Source of the DNA: Pseudomonadota bacterium
Lineage (GTDB): Bacteria; Myxococcota_A; UBA796; GCA-2862545
Assembly: GCA_005776945.1 (NCBI GenBank)
Contig: SXOB01000052.1
Location: 1-58,636, forward strand
DNA: 58,636 bases
Reading direction: 5' to 3'
Part shown: in pieces, positions 17,653-28,400 of the stretch
Layout: the number at the start of each line of letters is the position of its first letter
Position numbering within the stretch: position 1 is the first letter of the stretch
Program-made: the position numbers and the translations under genes
The notes under the pieces: generated by a model
Seen by the model: the letters and a program-made list of their open reading frames with translations, nothing else
Told to the model about the DNA's origin: nothing
Databases searched by the model: none

Positions 17653-18798
17653 GTGCCAAGGACCTACGACCTGGTCCTGTTCGGTGCCTCGGGCTTCACC
17701 GGGCGACGGGCCGCAGCGCGGCTCGCCGAACGGATGCCCGCAGGCGTCCGATGGGCGATTGCCGGACGGCGGCGGCAGCCGCTTGAGGACCTCGCCGCAA
17801 CGCTGAGCCCAACGCCCGACGTCCTCGTCGCTGACGCGCTCGACGCCGAAGCGACAGCGGCGCTCGCCAAGGACACCCGCGTGCTCGTCTCGACTGCGGG
17901 TCCCTACGCCGTCCTTGGAAACGCGCTCGTCGCGGGCTGCGCTGCCTCCGGCACCCATTGGTGCGACATCACCGGCGAGGTGCCCTGGATTCGGGACATC
18001 GTCGCCCGGCACCACGGGCAAGCGCGCGAAACGGGGGCCCGCATCGTTCCCGCCTGCGGTTTCGACTCGATTCCGAGCGACTTGGGCGCCTTGTTGACCG
18101 CACGTGCCCTACCCCAAGGGCAACCGATCGACGTCATAGGTGGGTTCCGCCTCAAGGGCGGGCTCAACGGCGGCACCTTCGCCACAGCCCTGCACCACGC
18201 GAACCACCGTTGGCCGGGTCCCGCCGCGCTGGACGCCGTTCCCGGCGCCATCCATCCCCCCGACCGGCGCACCGTCACCTTCGACGACCGTCTCGCGAGT
18301 TGGACCGCCCCGTTCGTCATGGCCCCCACCAACACTCGCGTCGTGAGGCGCAGCGCATCGCTGTGCGCAGAAGACGGCGCCCCCTGGGGTCATCCATTTA
18401 CCTACGACGAGGTCGCCCTCGCCAAGGGTCGGGGGCGTGCCCTCGCTCTCCAGTGGGGCCTGGCCGCCGCACACTGGGCGAGCGCACGCATCCCCGCCCT
18501 CGTCCGGCCATGGGGACCCGCACCGGGAGACGGGCCGTCCGAATCGACCATCATGGGCGGCCACTTTGCAGGAATCTTCGTTGGCACGGCCGCCAACGGC
18601 GCGTCTGCCCGCACCGTATTTCAACGTTCGGGGGACCCCGGCAACGAGGGAACGACCCGGATGCTGGCGGCCGCCGCCATCGCCCTGCTCCAAGGCCGTG
18701 GTCCCGGCGGCGTGCGCACCCCCGCCAACGCGTTTGGGCCCGCCTTGGCCGACGACCTCCGTGCCGATGGCTTTCACATCGTCACCGAGGTCGCGTGA
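17653..18798 (+). CDS. saccharopine dehydrogenase-like oxidoreductase, possible trans-acting enoyl reductase
   Basis: 381 residues from the GTG at 17653; GGAGG is present but unusually close (1 base), so the start is less certain. A Rossmann domain starts at once: 'YDLVLFGASGFTGRRAAARLAE', then 'VLVSTAGPYAVLGNALVAGCAASGTHWCDITGEVPWI' and 'RIVPACGFDSIPSDLGALL', the hallmark of the saccharopine dehydrogenase NADP-binding family. This family includes the mycobacterial trans-acting enoyl reductase of phenolphthiocerol biosynthesis. The large synthase two genes downstream has no classical enoyl-reductase domain, so this enzyme may supply that step in trans; that is inference from fold and proximity. 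Its stop overlaps the next start (GTGA). Confidence 0.8.
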   Translation: MPRTYDLVLFGASGFTGRRAAARLAERMPAGVRWAIAGRRRQPLEDLAATLSPTPDVLVADALDAEATAALAKDTRVLVSTAGPYAVLGNALVAGCAASGTHWCDITGEVPWIRDIVARHHGQARETGARIVPACGFDSIPSDLGALLTARALPQGQPIDVIGGFRLKGGLNGGTFATALHHANHRWPGPAALDAVPGAIHPPDRRTVTFDDRLASWTAPFVMAPTNTRVVRRSASLCAEDGAPWGHPFTYDEVALAKGRGRALALQWGLAAAHWASARIPALVRPWGPAPGDGPSESTIMGGHFAGIFVGTAANGASARTVFQRSGDPGNEGTTRMLAAAAIALLQGRGPGGVRTPANAFGPALADDLRADGFHIVTEVA

Positions 18799-19346
18799 TT
18801 CGGCACCCTGCCTTTGCTTTCGTGTTGGGGGCCTTCGCCTTTTGCGTCCTCGCCGGGGTCGGCATCTGGCGGGCGGCACGGGTCGACACCTGCCCCACGC
18901 TACGCAAGGTCGATCTCGACCTGGCCGCGCTCGGTGGACTCCGCCGCCGACTCGATCGCCACGGCTCCATGCCCGCCGTTCCCATCGTGCTTGACGAGGC
19001 CGAAGTGAACTTCGCCGTCGGCACCTGGTTCGGTCTGCCCGTATGGATTGCCCCCCAGGGAGACGCCGTCGCCGTCGACATCCAATTCCAAGGCTTGGGC
19101 GGTTGTTATCCCTTGCATTTCGTAGGCAACTTAGAGGCTGAAGATGGGGCGCTTTTCGCGACGCCTACCCGGCTGACGGTCGGCGACCTCGACCTGACCC
19201 AGCTGACGTCTTGGCGCACGTGGCAGCTGCCGGCGCGTTTGATGCCGGATGGGCCCGGGGCCAAGATGCTTTCCCACGTCCGGTCCGCGCACATGTCCAA
19301 CGGATTTCTCCACGCCAGCCTCGACAACCCCCAAGAGCTCTACTGA
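18795..19346 (+). CDS. membrane-anchored hypothetical protein
   Basis: 183 residues from the GTG at 18795, overlapping the previous stop. One N-terminal hydrophobic segment ('FAFVLGAFAFCVLAGVGIW', about 7-26) is followed by a soluble domain with 'VPIVLDEAEVNFAVGTWFGLPVWIAPQGDAVAVDIQFQGLG' and 'DGALFATPTRLTVGDLDLTQL', probably beta-rich and periplasmic. No family recognised. Its position between the putative enoyl reductase and the lipid synthase suggests it belongs to the same locus, perhaps in handling or exporting the product; nothing in the sequence proves this. Confidence 0.6.
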   Translation: MIRHPAFAFVLGAFAFCVLAGVGIWRAARVDTCPTLRKVDLDLAALGGLRRRLDRHGSMPAVPIVLDEAEVNFAVGTWFGLPVWIAPQGDAVAVDIQFQGLGGCYPLHFVGNLEAEDGALFATPTRLTVGDLDLTQLTSWRTWQLPARLMPDGPGAKMLSHVRSAHMSNGFLHASLDNPQELY

Positions 19347-19381
19347 GCCACCCGACGGGTCTCGCGTCGGGCAACCCGCAA

Positions 19382-19397
19382 GTGAATGACCATTCAC
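19382..19397. promoter_or_regulatory. perfect palindromic operator upstream of the lipid synthase
   Basis: GTGAATGACCATTCAC: two perfect 7-bp arms around AC. The TGAATGA...TTCA type of palindrome is typical of TetR/FadR-family repressor sites, some of which sense acyl-CoA. It lies in the 113-bp gap between the membrane-protein stop and the synthase start, just upstream of a promoter-like GTGAAG-N17-TAGCAG (19412-19440). No TetR gene is present in the window. Confidence 0.55.
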
Positions 19398-19411
19398 CGC
19401 CTTCGTGACAG

Positions 19412-19440
19412 GTGAAGCCCGCCCGGAGAGCGGCTAGCAG
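19412..19440 (+). promoter_or_regulatory. candidate promoter of the lipid synthase gene
   Basis: GTGAAG (19412-19417), a 17-bp spacer and TAGCAG (19435-19440). The ATG at 19460 is preceded by GGAG at about 19451. The palindrome at 19382-19397 ends 14 bp before the -35 element, so a bound dimer could affect RNA polymerase. Confidence 0.3.
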
Positions 19441-19459
19441 GCGGCCTTACGGAGTCGAC

Positions 19460-22400
19460 ATGCGCGGACAGATCTGGGTCCTCCTGCCGCCGACGGCCAG
19501 CCATCTGGCCGGGCTCGTTCGCGCTGCAGGGGCGGTCCCCGTCGTCGACGCAACGGGTTCCCGGGTCCCCGAAGTGCCTGCGGGCGCGTGGGTCCGAACG
19601 CGCCCTGGGCGTCCCGCTCCCGGCTCGGGTCCCGTCGTCCTGGCGGAATTGGGCGCACCCATTCCCGACCGGGAGACCTGGCTCGAGACCTCCGCGCCGC
19701 GCGACGTGCCTCAGGGCTTTGCCGGCCTCGTCCTCAAAGGCCGAGAGGCCGGAGGCTTTGCCGGCGACGAAGACGGCTTGATGGCCCTCGACCGATGCCC
19801 AGACCCAGGCCGTGTCATCCTCGACGCGGGATGTGGACCCCGAACTGCCGCCGCGGCGCTGGCGCTCGGCGCCGCGGGCGTCTGGTTGCACGACGTCCTA
19901 CTGGCGCTGCCCGAATTCGACCTGCCGCCGGGGCTCGCGCGCCGCTTCCAAGCGCCCGAAGACGAGCGTACCCGCCTGGTCGCCGGCGTTCGTGCCGCCG
20001 CCGCCGCGACCGCCCCCGTCCTCCGCAGCCTGGCCGACGGCGCCGACCCTTGGGCCCTCGCAGAGGGTGCTTGGGAAAGCGGCGACTGCCACCAGCGACT
20101 GTGGATGGTCGGTCACGGCCTCGCACTCGCGCCGGGCCTCGCCGAACGGCACGGAACCCTGGCCCGGCTCCTCGCCGTCTACGCCGACGCCATCGCCAAC
20201 GGGGGGCCTGCCCCCTCGCTCGCGCGTCCCGGTCAGGTGGTCGGATCGGCCGCCGCCCTGGCCCATCCCGACGCCATGGCGGGACATGGCGGAACGTTGG
20301 GAAGCGCCGTTCTCTGGGAGCTCGCGACCTGGATGGGTCGCGCCGTCGCCGGGGAACCAAGCGCCGCCGCGCTCGCCATTGGGGGCCCCACCGGCGTCGC
20401 TGCAGCCGAAGTGGCCGCCGCACAAGAACTGCGCGCCCGCCGCGCACCCGCTCATCAGGCGGCGCCCGAACCCGTCACGCCGCCCGCCGTCGCCATCATC
20501 GGCATCGGGGCTCGCGTTCCAGGCGCCACCAGCGCGGCTGGCTTCTGGGAGAACATCATCGCGGGACGCAATGCGATTCGCGAAGTGCCATCGCATCGCT
20601 GGAACCCCGACCTGTTTTGGGACGCCGATCCGTCGGCCGTCGACAAGTCGTACTCCAAGATCGGCGGCTTCCTCGACGATTGGGATTTCGACGCCCGCCG
20701 TTTTCGCATCCCGCCCAAGGTCGTTCGCCAGGTGGACCCCGTTCAGCAGCTCACGTTGGCTACCGTCGCCGACGCCCTGGAAGACGCGGGTCTGCAAGCC
20801 GACGCCAAAGGTCCAGGCCGCCAATTCGACCGTAGCCGATGCGCCGTCATCCTCGGCAACAGCCTTGGAGGCGAGGTCTCCGATGGCTACGCGATCCGGG
20901 TCTACTGGGCCCGCATCGACGAAAAGCTGCGCGCTCTGCCTGCCATCCAGGCGCTGACGTCGTCGGTTCAGGCCCGCGTCCAAGAGGAACTGCGCACCGC
21001 GTACCTCGCGGACTTGCCCGAAATCGACGAAGACAGCATGCCGGGCGAGCTTGCGAACGTCATCGCAGGGCGAATCGCCAACGCCTTCGACCTTGGCGGT
21101 GCGAATTTCACGGTCGACGCCGCCTGTGCGAGTTCGATGGCGGCGATTCAGTCCTCGGTCAAGGGCCTCCAGGACGGCGACTTCGACCTCGTGCTGACGG
21201 GCGGGGCCGACCGGTCCATGAACGTCAAGACCTATGTCGAGTTCTGCAAGATCGGAGCGCTGAGCGCCGATCACTCGGCACCCTTCGACGCCTCCGCCAA
21301 CGGGTTCGTCATGGGCGAAGGGTGCGGAATTCTCGTTCTGAAGCGCGCCGAGGACGCCGTCCGCGACGGCGACCGCATCTACGCCATCATCCGCGGCATC
21401 GGCGCATCGTCCGACGGCCGCGGAAAGGGCATCACCGCACCCAACATCGCCGGGCAGGTCCGCGCGTTGGAGCGCGCCTACGGCTCGGCCGGAATCGACC
21501 CCGCCTCTGTCGACCTCTTCGAGTGCCACGGCACGAGCACCGTCGTCGGCGACAAGGTCGAGGTTGAGGCCCTGAACAGCGTGATCGGCTCCGGGCGGCG
21601 AGCCGAGCGGGGGCCCATCCGCATCGGCTCCGTCAAGTCGATGATTGGGCACCTCAAGAGTGCGGCCGGCGCTGCGTCGACGATCAAGATGGCGCTCGCG
21701 TTGCACCACGGCACGTTGCCGCCGTCGATCAACTTCAAGAAGGCCCGCGAAGACGTTCCCATGGACGTCATCCCCGTCCAGGTCCAGACGAAGGCCGAGC
21801 CCTGGCCCGCGACCCCCGACGGCATCCGACGCGCCGGCGTGAGCGCGTTCGGGTTCGGCGGCACCAACTTCCACCTCGTACTCGAATCCTGGGCAGGCCA
21901 GGCCCTGGCTACGACACCGCGGATGTTGCCAGCCGGTGTGCCTGTTCGCACGGCCGGGATTCCCGAGATGGCGGCCCAACCCGCCCCGCCACCTCCGGCC
22001 GCCCCGCCACCTCCTGCAACGCCGACCGCCGCACCCATCGTCCGCGATGCGCCCCATCTACCGCCTGGCATCTGGGCCGTGTGTGGCGACAGTCCGGCCG
22101 AATTGATCGAGGCGCTTGAAGATCTGCGCGCCGGCCGGCCACGCGAGTTCTCGGCCAGCCGCCCCCTGCGCGTCGCTGCTGGTTTTGCGAACGAGGCCGA
22201 ACAAGCTGACCAAGTCGGCCGAACCCTCGCCAGCCTACGCAAAGGCGCAAGTCCCGACCTGCTGCGCGCCCGCGGAATCCACTTCGAGGACACGCCCGTC
22301 AACGGCAAGCTGGCCTTCCTGTTCACAGGCCAAGGCAGCCAGTACCTCGACATGGGCCTCGATCTCGCCAGCGCCTTCCCCGAAGTGGCCGAAGTCTTCG

Positions 22401-25400
22401 CAGAGGCCGATGCCGTTCTGCGCCCCGAGCTCGGGCGTACGGTCACCGAGTTGATTCACCTCGCGCCGGGCCAAGACGAAGAGGCCCGTTCCGAAGAACT
22501 CCGCCGCACCGAGTTCTCCCAACCCGCAACGCTGACGATCGACATCGCCCTCGCCCGCCTGCTCGGCGCTTGGGGTGTCTTCCCCGACCTCGTCGCGGGT
22601 CACTCTCTTGGCGAGTACGGCGCCGCCGTCGGCGCCGGCGTCATGACCTTCCGGGAATCGCTGATTGCGGTGACGGCGCGCGGTCGCGAGATGGCGAACA
22701 TCCGGATCGACGACCCCGGCCGGATGGCCGGCATCGCAGCCTCCACCGAGGTCGTCGAGGCCATCCTCGCCGAAATCGACGGCTACGTCATCGCAGCCAA
22801 CAAGAATTGCTCGACCCAGACCGTCATCGCCGGGTCCTCGGATGCCGTCGAAGAGGCGGCCGAGCGCTTCCGGGCCCGCGGCATCACGGTCTACCCATTG
22901 CCCGTCAGTCACGCGTTCCACAGCCAGATCGTCGCCCCCGCCTCCGAGCCCCTTCGCGGTGTGCTGACGCGGATGGACCTGCGGGCACCCGTGCGCCCGA
23001 TCACGACGAACGTGACTGGCCAGTACTACCCCACGGGCCCCGACGCCGTGCCCCAGATCATCGACCTGCTCGCGCGCCAGATCACGGCCCCCGTCGAGTG
23101 GATCAGCCAGATGGAGCGAATGTACGCCGATGGCGCCCGCCTCTTCGTCGAGGTGGGGCCCAAGCGCGCCTTGTCTGGGTTCACCGCCAGCATCTTTAAG
23201 CGGCGCCCCCATCGCGCGCTGTACACGAACCACCCCAAGCGCGGCGGCGTCGCATCCATCCGGGACACGCTGGCCGGCCTGCTCGCCTTGGGCTTCCCGG
23301 TCGCCGCCGCACCTCGGGTAGGCCCCATCGATCTGCTGACGCCTCCCGGGGAGCGGCGCGCGACGACCCAGTCCATCGAGCTGGCCACGGCGCAGCGCGC
23401 AACGACGTCCACGACACCGACCGACGTCACCCGCGAAATCCTCGGAATCGTCGCCAAGGCCACCGGCTACGGCGAGGCCGAACTCGATCTCGACTACGAG
23501 CTGGAAGCGGACCTCGGCATCGATACCGTCAAGCAGGCCGAGGTGTTCGCCGCCGTTCGCACCCACTACGCGCTGCCGGCCGACGAGCGCTTCGACTTCT
23601 CCAAGTACCGCACGCTTCGCAGCATCGCAGGATGGGTCTCCGACAAGATCGGAACGACGGCGATCGCAGTCGATGCCCCCGCCCGACCGCAGCCCGCCTC
23701 GCCCCCGCAGGCCGGCGACGACGCTGCGACCCGATTCCTGCTCGAAGCTGCCCGCCTCGGCGCCGATCGCCTCGACGCCAGCGCCTTCGCCGCCGCCCTC
23801 CTGCCCGCCGTCCAGGCCCTCGTTCAAGCCACGTTGTCCGCGGCCGAACAGACCCGTCGACCCGAACCGGTACCCCAACCGGCGCCGCCGCCACCCGCCC
23901 CGCTGCCTGCGCCCCCGACGCCGTCCCTGCGCAGCGCCACACCGCCGATCGCCACCCCCGGGCCCACACGCATCTTCCCCGGCGCCGTCGCCCCCGCCGA
24001 CCTCCATCGCGTGGTCGTCTGCACTGGCGCGTCGCTTGGCCTCCCGGGAGCGGGCGGACCCGTTTTCGACGACGGCCACATCCAGTCCATGCTGCGCGGC
24101 CGCCAGGGCATCACGCATATCGGCGATCGGACCCAAGCCTTCCTCGACAAGGGCCTCGTCCGCCTCGTCAAGGACCCGGCCACCGGCCAGGGCTCGTTCC
24201 TGCCCGTAGAGACGGAGGACCAGGTCATCCGCCTCGCGGGCCTCCGCGGGGAGTTCGATCTCGCCGATTGGGACGTTTCGCGGGAATCGATCGCTGCGTA
24301 CGACATCTCGACCCAACTCGCCATCGCCGCGGCGTACGAGGCCCTGCGCGATGCCGGCATCCCGCTGGTCCGCCGCTGGCGTCGCACGACGGGCGGCAAA
24401 CGCGTCCCCGCCGGCTGGATGTTGCCCGAATCGTTGGCCGACACGACCGGCATCGTCTTCGGGTCGGCCTTCTCCGGCTACGACCGATTCGTCGAGCGCA
24501 TGGAGATGGACGGTCGCGACGCCGAGGGGCGATTCGATCGGCGCTTCCTCTTCCAGATTCTCACGATGGGCCACAGCCAGCTCGCGCAGATCATCGGCGC
24601 TCGCGGCCCGAACACCGCAGTCAATGCGGCGTGTGCCTCCACCACCCAGGCCATCGCCATCGCCGAGGATTGGATTCGCCTCGGCCGCGCCGAACGCGTC
24701 ATCGTCGTCGGGGCCGACGATGTCACAAGCGAACGCCTGTTGCCTTGGATCGGCACCGGTTTCATGGCGGCAGGCGCCGCGAGCACGCACGACGTCCTCG
24801 AAGAGACGGCCCTGCCCTTCGACCGCCGCCGCCATGGCCTCATCCTTGGCATGGGCGCCGCCGGTCTCGTTCTCGAGTCGGAAACCAGTGCGGCAGCACG
24901 CGGCGTCCGCCCCGTCGCGACCCTGCTCGGCGCGAGCACCGTCAACAGCGCCTTCCACGGCACGCGCCTCGACCAGGAGCACATCCGAGGCGCCGTCCGC
25001 AATCTCGTTCAGCTCGTCGCGGAGCGCGAAGGGCTTTCCCCCGCCGACATGGCGCCGGACACACTGTTCGTCAGCCACGAGACCTACACGCCCGCCCGAG
25101 GCGGCAGTGCAGGTGCCGAAATCGACGGCCTACGCGAGGCCTTTGGGCCGGCGTGGTCCACCGTCGAGGTCACCAATGTCAAGGGCTACACCGGTCATCC
25201 CATGGGCGCCGGACTCGAGGACACCATCGCCGTCAAGGCGCTGCAGTACGGCATGGCCCCCCCGGTTCCCCACCTGCGCGAGCCCGATCCCGACCTCGGA
25301 CCCCTGCGATTGTGTGACGGGACGCCTCGCCCCTACAAGTGGGCGCTTCGTTTGGCGGCCGGATTCGGCTCGCAACTCTCTTTGGTCGCATGGCGGCGCG

Positions 25401-28400
25401 CCGGCACCGGCGACGACCGGGTCTCCGACCCCGCCGCGCGCCAAGCCTGGCTGGCCTCCCTTGTGGGCGAACCGACCTTCGACCTCGTCGTCGCACACCG
25501 CACCCTGCGCCTCGTTCCTCTCGAGCCCGGGACACCGTCCGAGTCTGTCGAAACGCCGACGGCCCTCTCCGCCGAGCCCGAAGTTGCGCTCGTGGTTCCG
25601 GCCGACCCACCCGCGCACGCCACCGGGCCGCTTGGCGACAGCGCCCCCGCAACCCCCTCCGCAGCGGCCGCCAAGGCAGGCGCCGCGGAGGTTCTGCCCG
25701 ACCTCCTCGCCGTGATCGCCGAGCGGACCGGCTACGGCGTCGAAGAGCTGGATCCGGAGTACGCGCTCGAGGCCGACCTAGGCATCGACACCGTCAAACA
25801 GGCCGAGATCCTCGCCGAAGTGCGAGGTCGCTTCGGCCTTGTGCGCGACGACAGCTTCCGCCTCACCGACCACCCGACCATTGTCGCACTGGCCGCGTAC
25901 GTGTCGTCGCGTTTGCCCGATCCACCGGCTGGCGCCTTCGAGCCAGACCGTGCACCGAACGCAGAGGATGTGCCCGAATTGCCGCTGGAAGCCTACGTCG
26001 TCGTCGACGAAGACGAGGACCTGGATGAAAGTGCCGGCGCCGCCGAAAGCCAAGCCAACGACGCGTCGATGGAAACCGAAGCGCCGGCCGCGGATGAAGC
26101 TGAGCCGGCCAGCGATCCCCTAGCGATTCAAGACGGCGGGGCGCCTCCGGGAACGGCGGTCCGCGAGGACGCACCGACCGCCGACGTGTCCCAGGCGATC
26201 GACGACGCGGCCCTGTTCGACGCGCCCCCGCCTTCGCTGCTCATGGCAACGCCGATTCCATCGTCGCGCCTTGGCGACCCCCTCCCCGCCGAGCCTGTCA
26301 CCGGTCTGGTCGAGGCCAACCCTCCGCTCGACGACGGGACGGCGCCGGACGAAGCTCCCAACGATCCTGATGAAGCCTCGTTGATGCCAATGGACACAGG
26401 CATTCCCGAACCAGCGGAAGTTGCGTCCGCCAACGCGATCGTCGAGGAGCCCGACCCCCTCCTGGACGGAATGGTCGAACTCGACCTCGACCTCGCGGAC
26501 CTGCGCCCTGCTCCCATGGTTCGACGCATCGAAGCACCCAACCGGCCGGCCACCCGTCCGCCGCCACGCCCATCGACGACGACCGCCGCCGAACCGACTG
26601 CCGCCCCCATCTTTGAGACGCCGACTGTCTCGCCCCAACGGGGAAAGCTGCCGGAGGTGAGCGCGCCGCCGCCGTTGCCGACGTCATTCGAGTCCGCCAA
26701 GGCTCCGGCGGCACCTCCCGACCCTACCGAGGACATGACCCCGACCGGCCCCGCGGCGCCAGGCACGAGCGGGATCGAAGCCACCGATCCGTTTGCGGTT
26801 CTGGAAGCCCTGGCCGCCGACCTGCGGCCCTCGGCCCTCCCACCGCTCGAACCCGCTAGTGCTGCTCAACCACCCACGCCTGTCCCCGTCGCCGTCCCTG
26901 CGCCCGACGCGGCCGCGGCCCTCGACGAGTTGCTCGACGTCGTCTCCGAACAGACCGGCTACGACAAGAGCGAGCTCGACCCCAGCTTCGAACTCGAAGC
27001 CGACCTTGGCGTGGATACCGTCAAGCAGGCCGAAATCGTCGGCGCCCTCCGCAAGCGCTACGATTTGCCCGCAGACGCCGGTTTCCGCCTGTCGGACCAC
27101 AAGACCCTCAGCGCGCTGGCCACGGCGATTCACGCTTGGCGCACCGCCGCGACACCCGCCTCCGCGATCGACGATCGCCCGGGAACCCCGTCGCCTGCAC
27201 CCGAGGCCGCGACCCCCGCGCCAACGCCCGTCGAGGAACCGGGCAACCAAGCGACCACGGACCGGCCCTTTCACGCCGAACAATTCGACCTCCGACCTGG
27301 GCTGACAGACGCCGAGGTGGCCCACGCCGAGAGCATTCCTTTACCTGAGGTGTTCCGCCTCCGGCGCCCCATTCTGGTGGATCGCCGCGCCTCCGCGCTT
27401 TCGGCATCGTGGACAGCCCGCAAGGTGACCATCCTCGGCGATGGGCCGGTGGCGACGGCCCTGGCCGACGAATGTGTGGCCCGCGGCGCCATCGTCACTC
27501 CGTCGGCACCCGATGTCGTCATCGACGTCGCCTCCGATGTCCTGGCCTCGTTCGAATTCGCCCGAGGCCTGGGGACCCATCGGCCCACCCATTGGGTCAC
27601 GGTGACCCGCCTTGGCGACCTCGAGGGCGGCTACCCTGCAGCGCTCGGGGCCAGCGATGGCGCCCGCGCCGGCTTCACCAAGGCCCTCGGCAGGGAGTGG
27701 GCAGGCGTTCAATCCCGCGTCATCGATTTGCCCTTCGCGGTGCCGCCCGACGCTCTCGCGACGGCTGTTCTCGATGAGGCGGACCAGACGGACGCGCCGG
27801 AGGTCTTCCTTGACGGTCACGACCGGCGAGTCGTCCGCTACGCGATCGCCGAGCGGCCGGCCCCTGCGGCCCTTCCCGCCGGCCAGATCGTCGTCGTGAC
27901 CGGCGGCGGCCGTGGCATCACCGCGCGCATCGCGCTCGAACTCGCGCGCCGCAGCCGTATCCACCTCGTCATCGTAGGTCGGGGACCCGCGGGGACCCGC
28001 CCCTTCGACGAGGCCATCGAAAAGAAGCGTATTTCTCTCGAGATCGAGACGTTGGGGGAGAGAGCGACGCCCGCCCGCGTCCAGAAGGCGCTGCACCCGC
28101 TGCGTCAGGCCGACGAGGTCCGTCAGACGTTGACGGCCATCCAGGGACTGGGGGCCACGGCGACCTACCTGCAGGCCGACCTGGGCGAGCCGGGCGCCGC
28201 CGAAGCGTTGTTGCAGCGGATTCGTTCAAACGTCGGCGAAGTCGACGTCCTCATTCACGGCGCCGGCGTCGAAGAGAGCCGACGCATCGAGGACAAGGAC
28301 CTCAGCGCCTTCCACCGTGTCTTTGACGCAAAGGCGATCGGGGGCGCGGCACTCATCGCGGGACTCCGCCCCGAAGCCACCGTGTTGTCGATGGGTTCCG

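Noticed and set aside
22235..25078. 947-codon open frame on the minus strand inside the lipid synthase
   Set aside because: Antisense shadow of the KS and AT domains, low-complexity Gly/Arg/Asp composition and no motifs.
24000..25400. Second KS considered as a chain-length factor (inactive KS)
   Set aside because: It keeps the active-site Cys1725 and two His motifs, so it looks catalytic, unlike a CLF.
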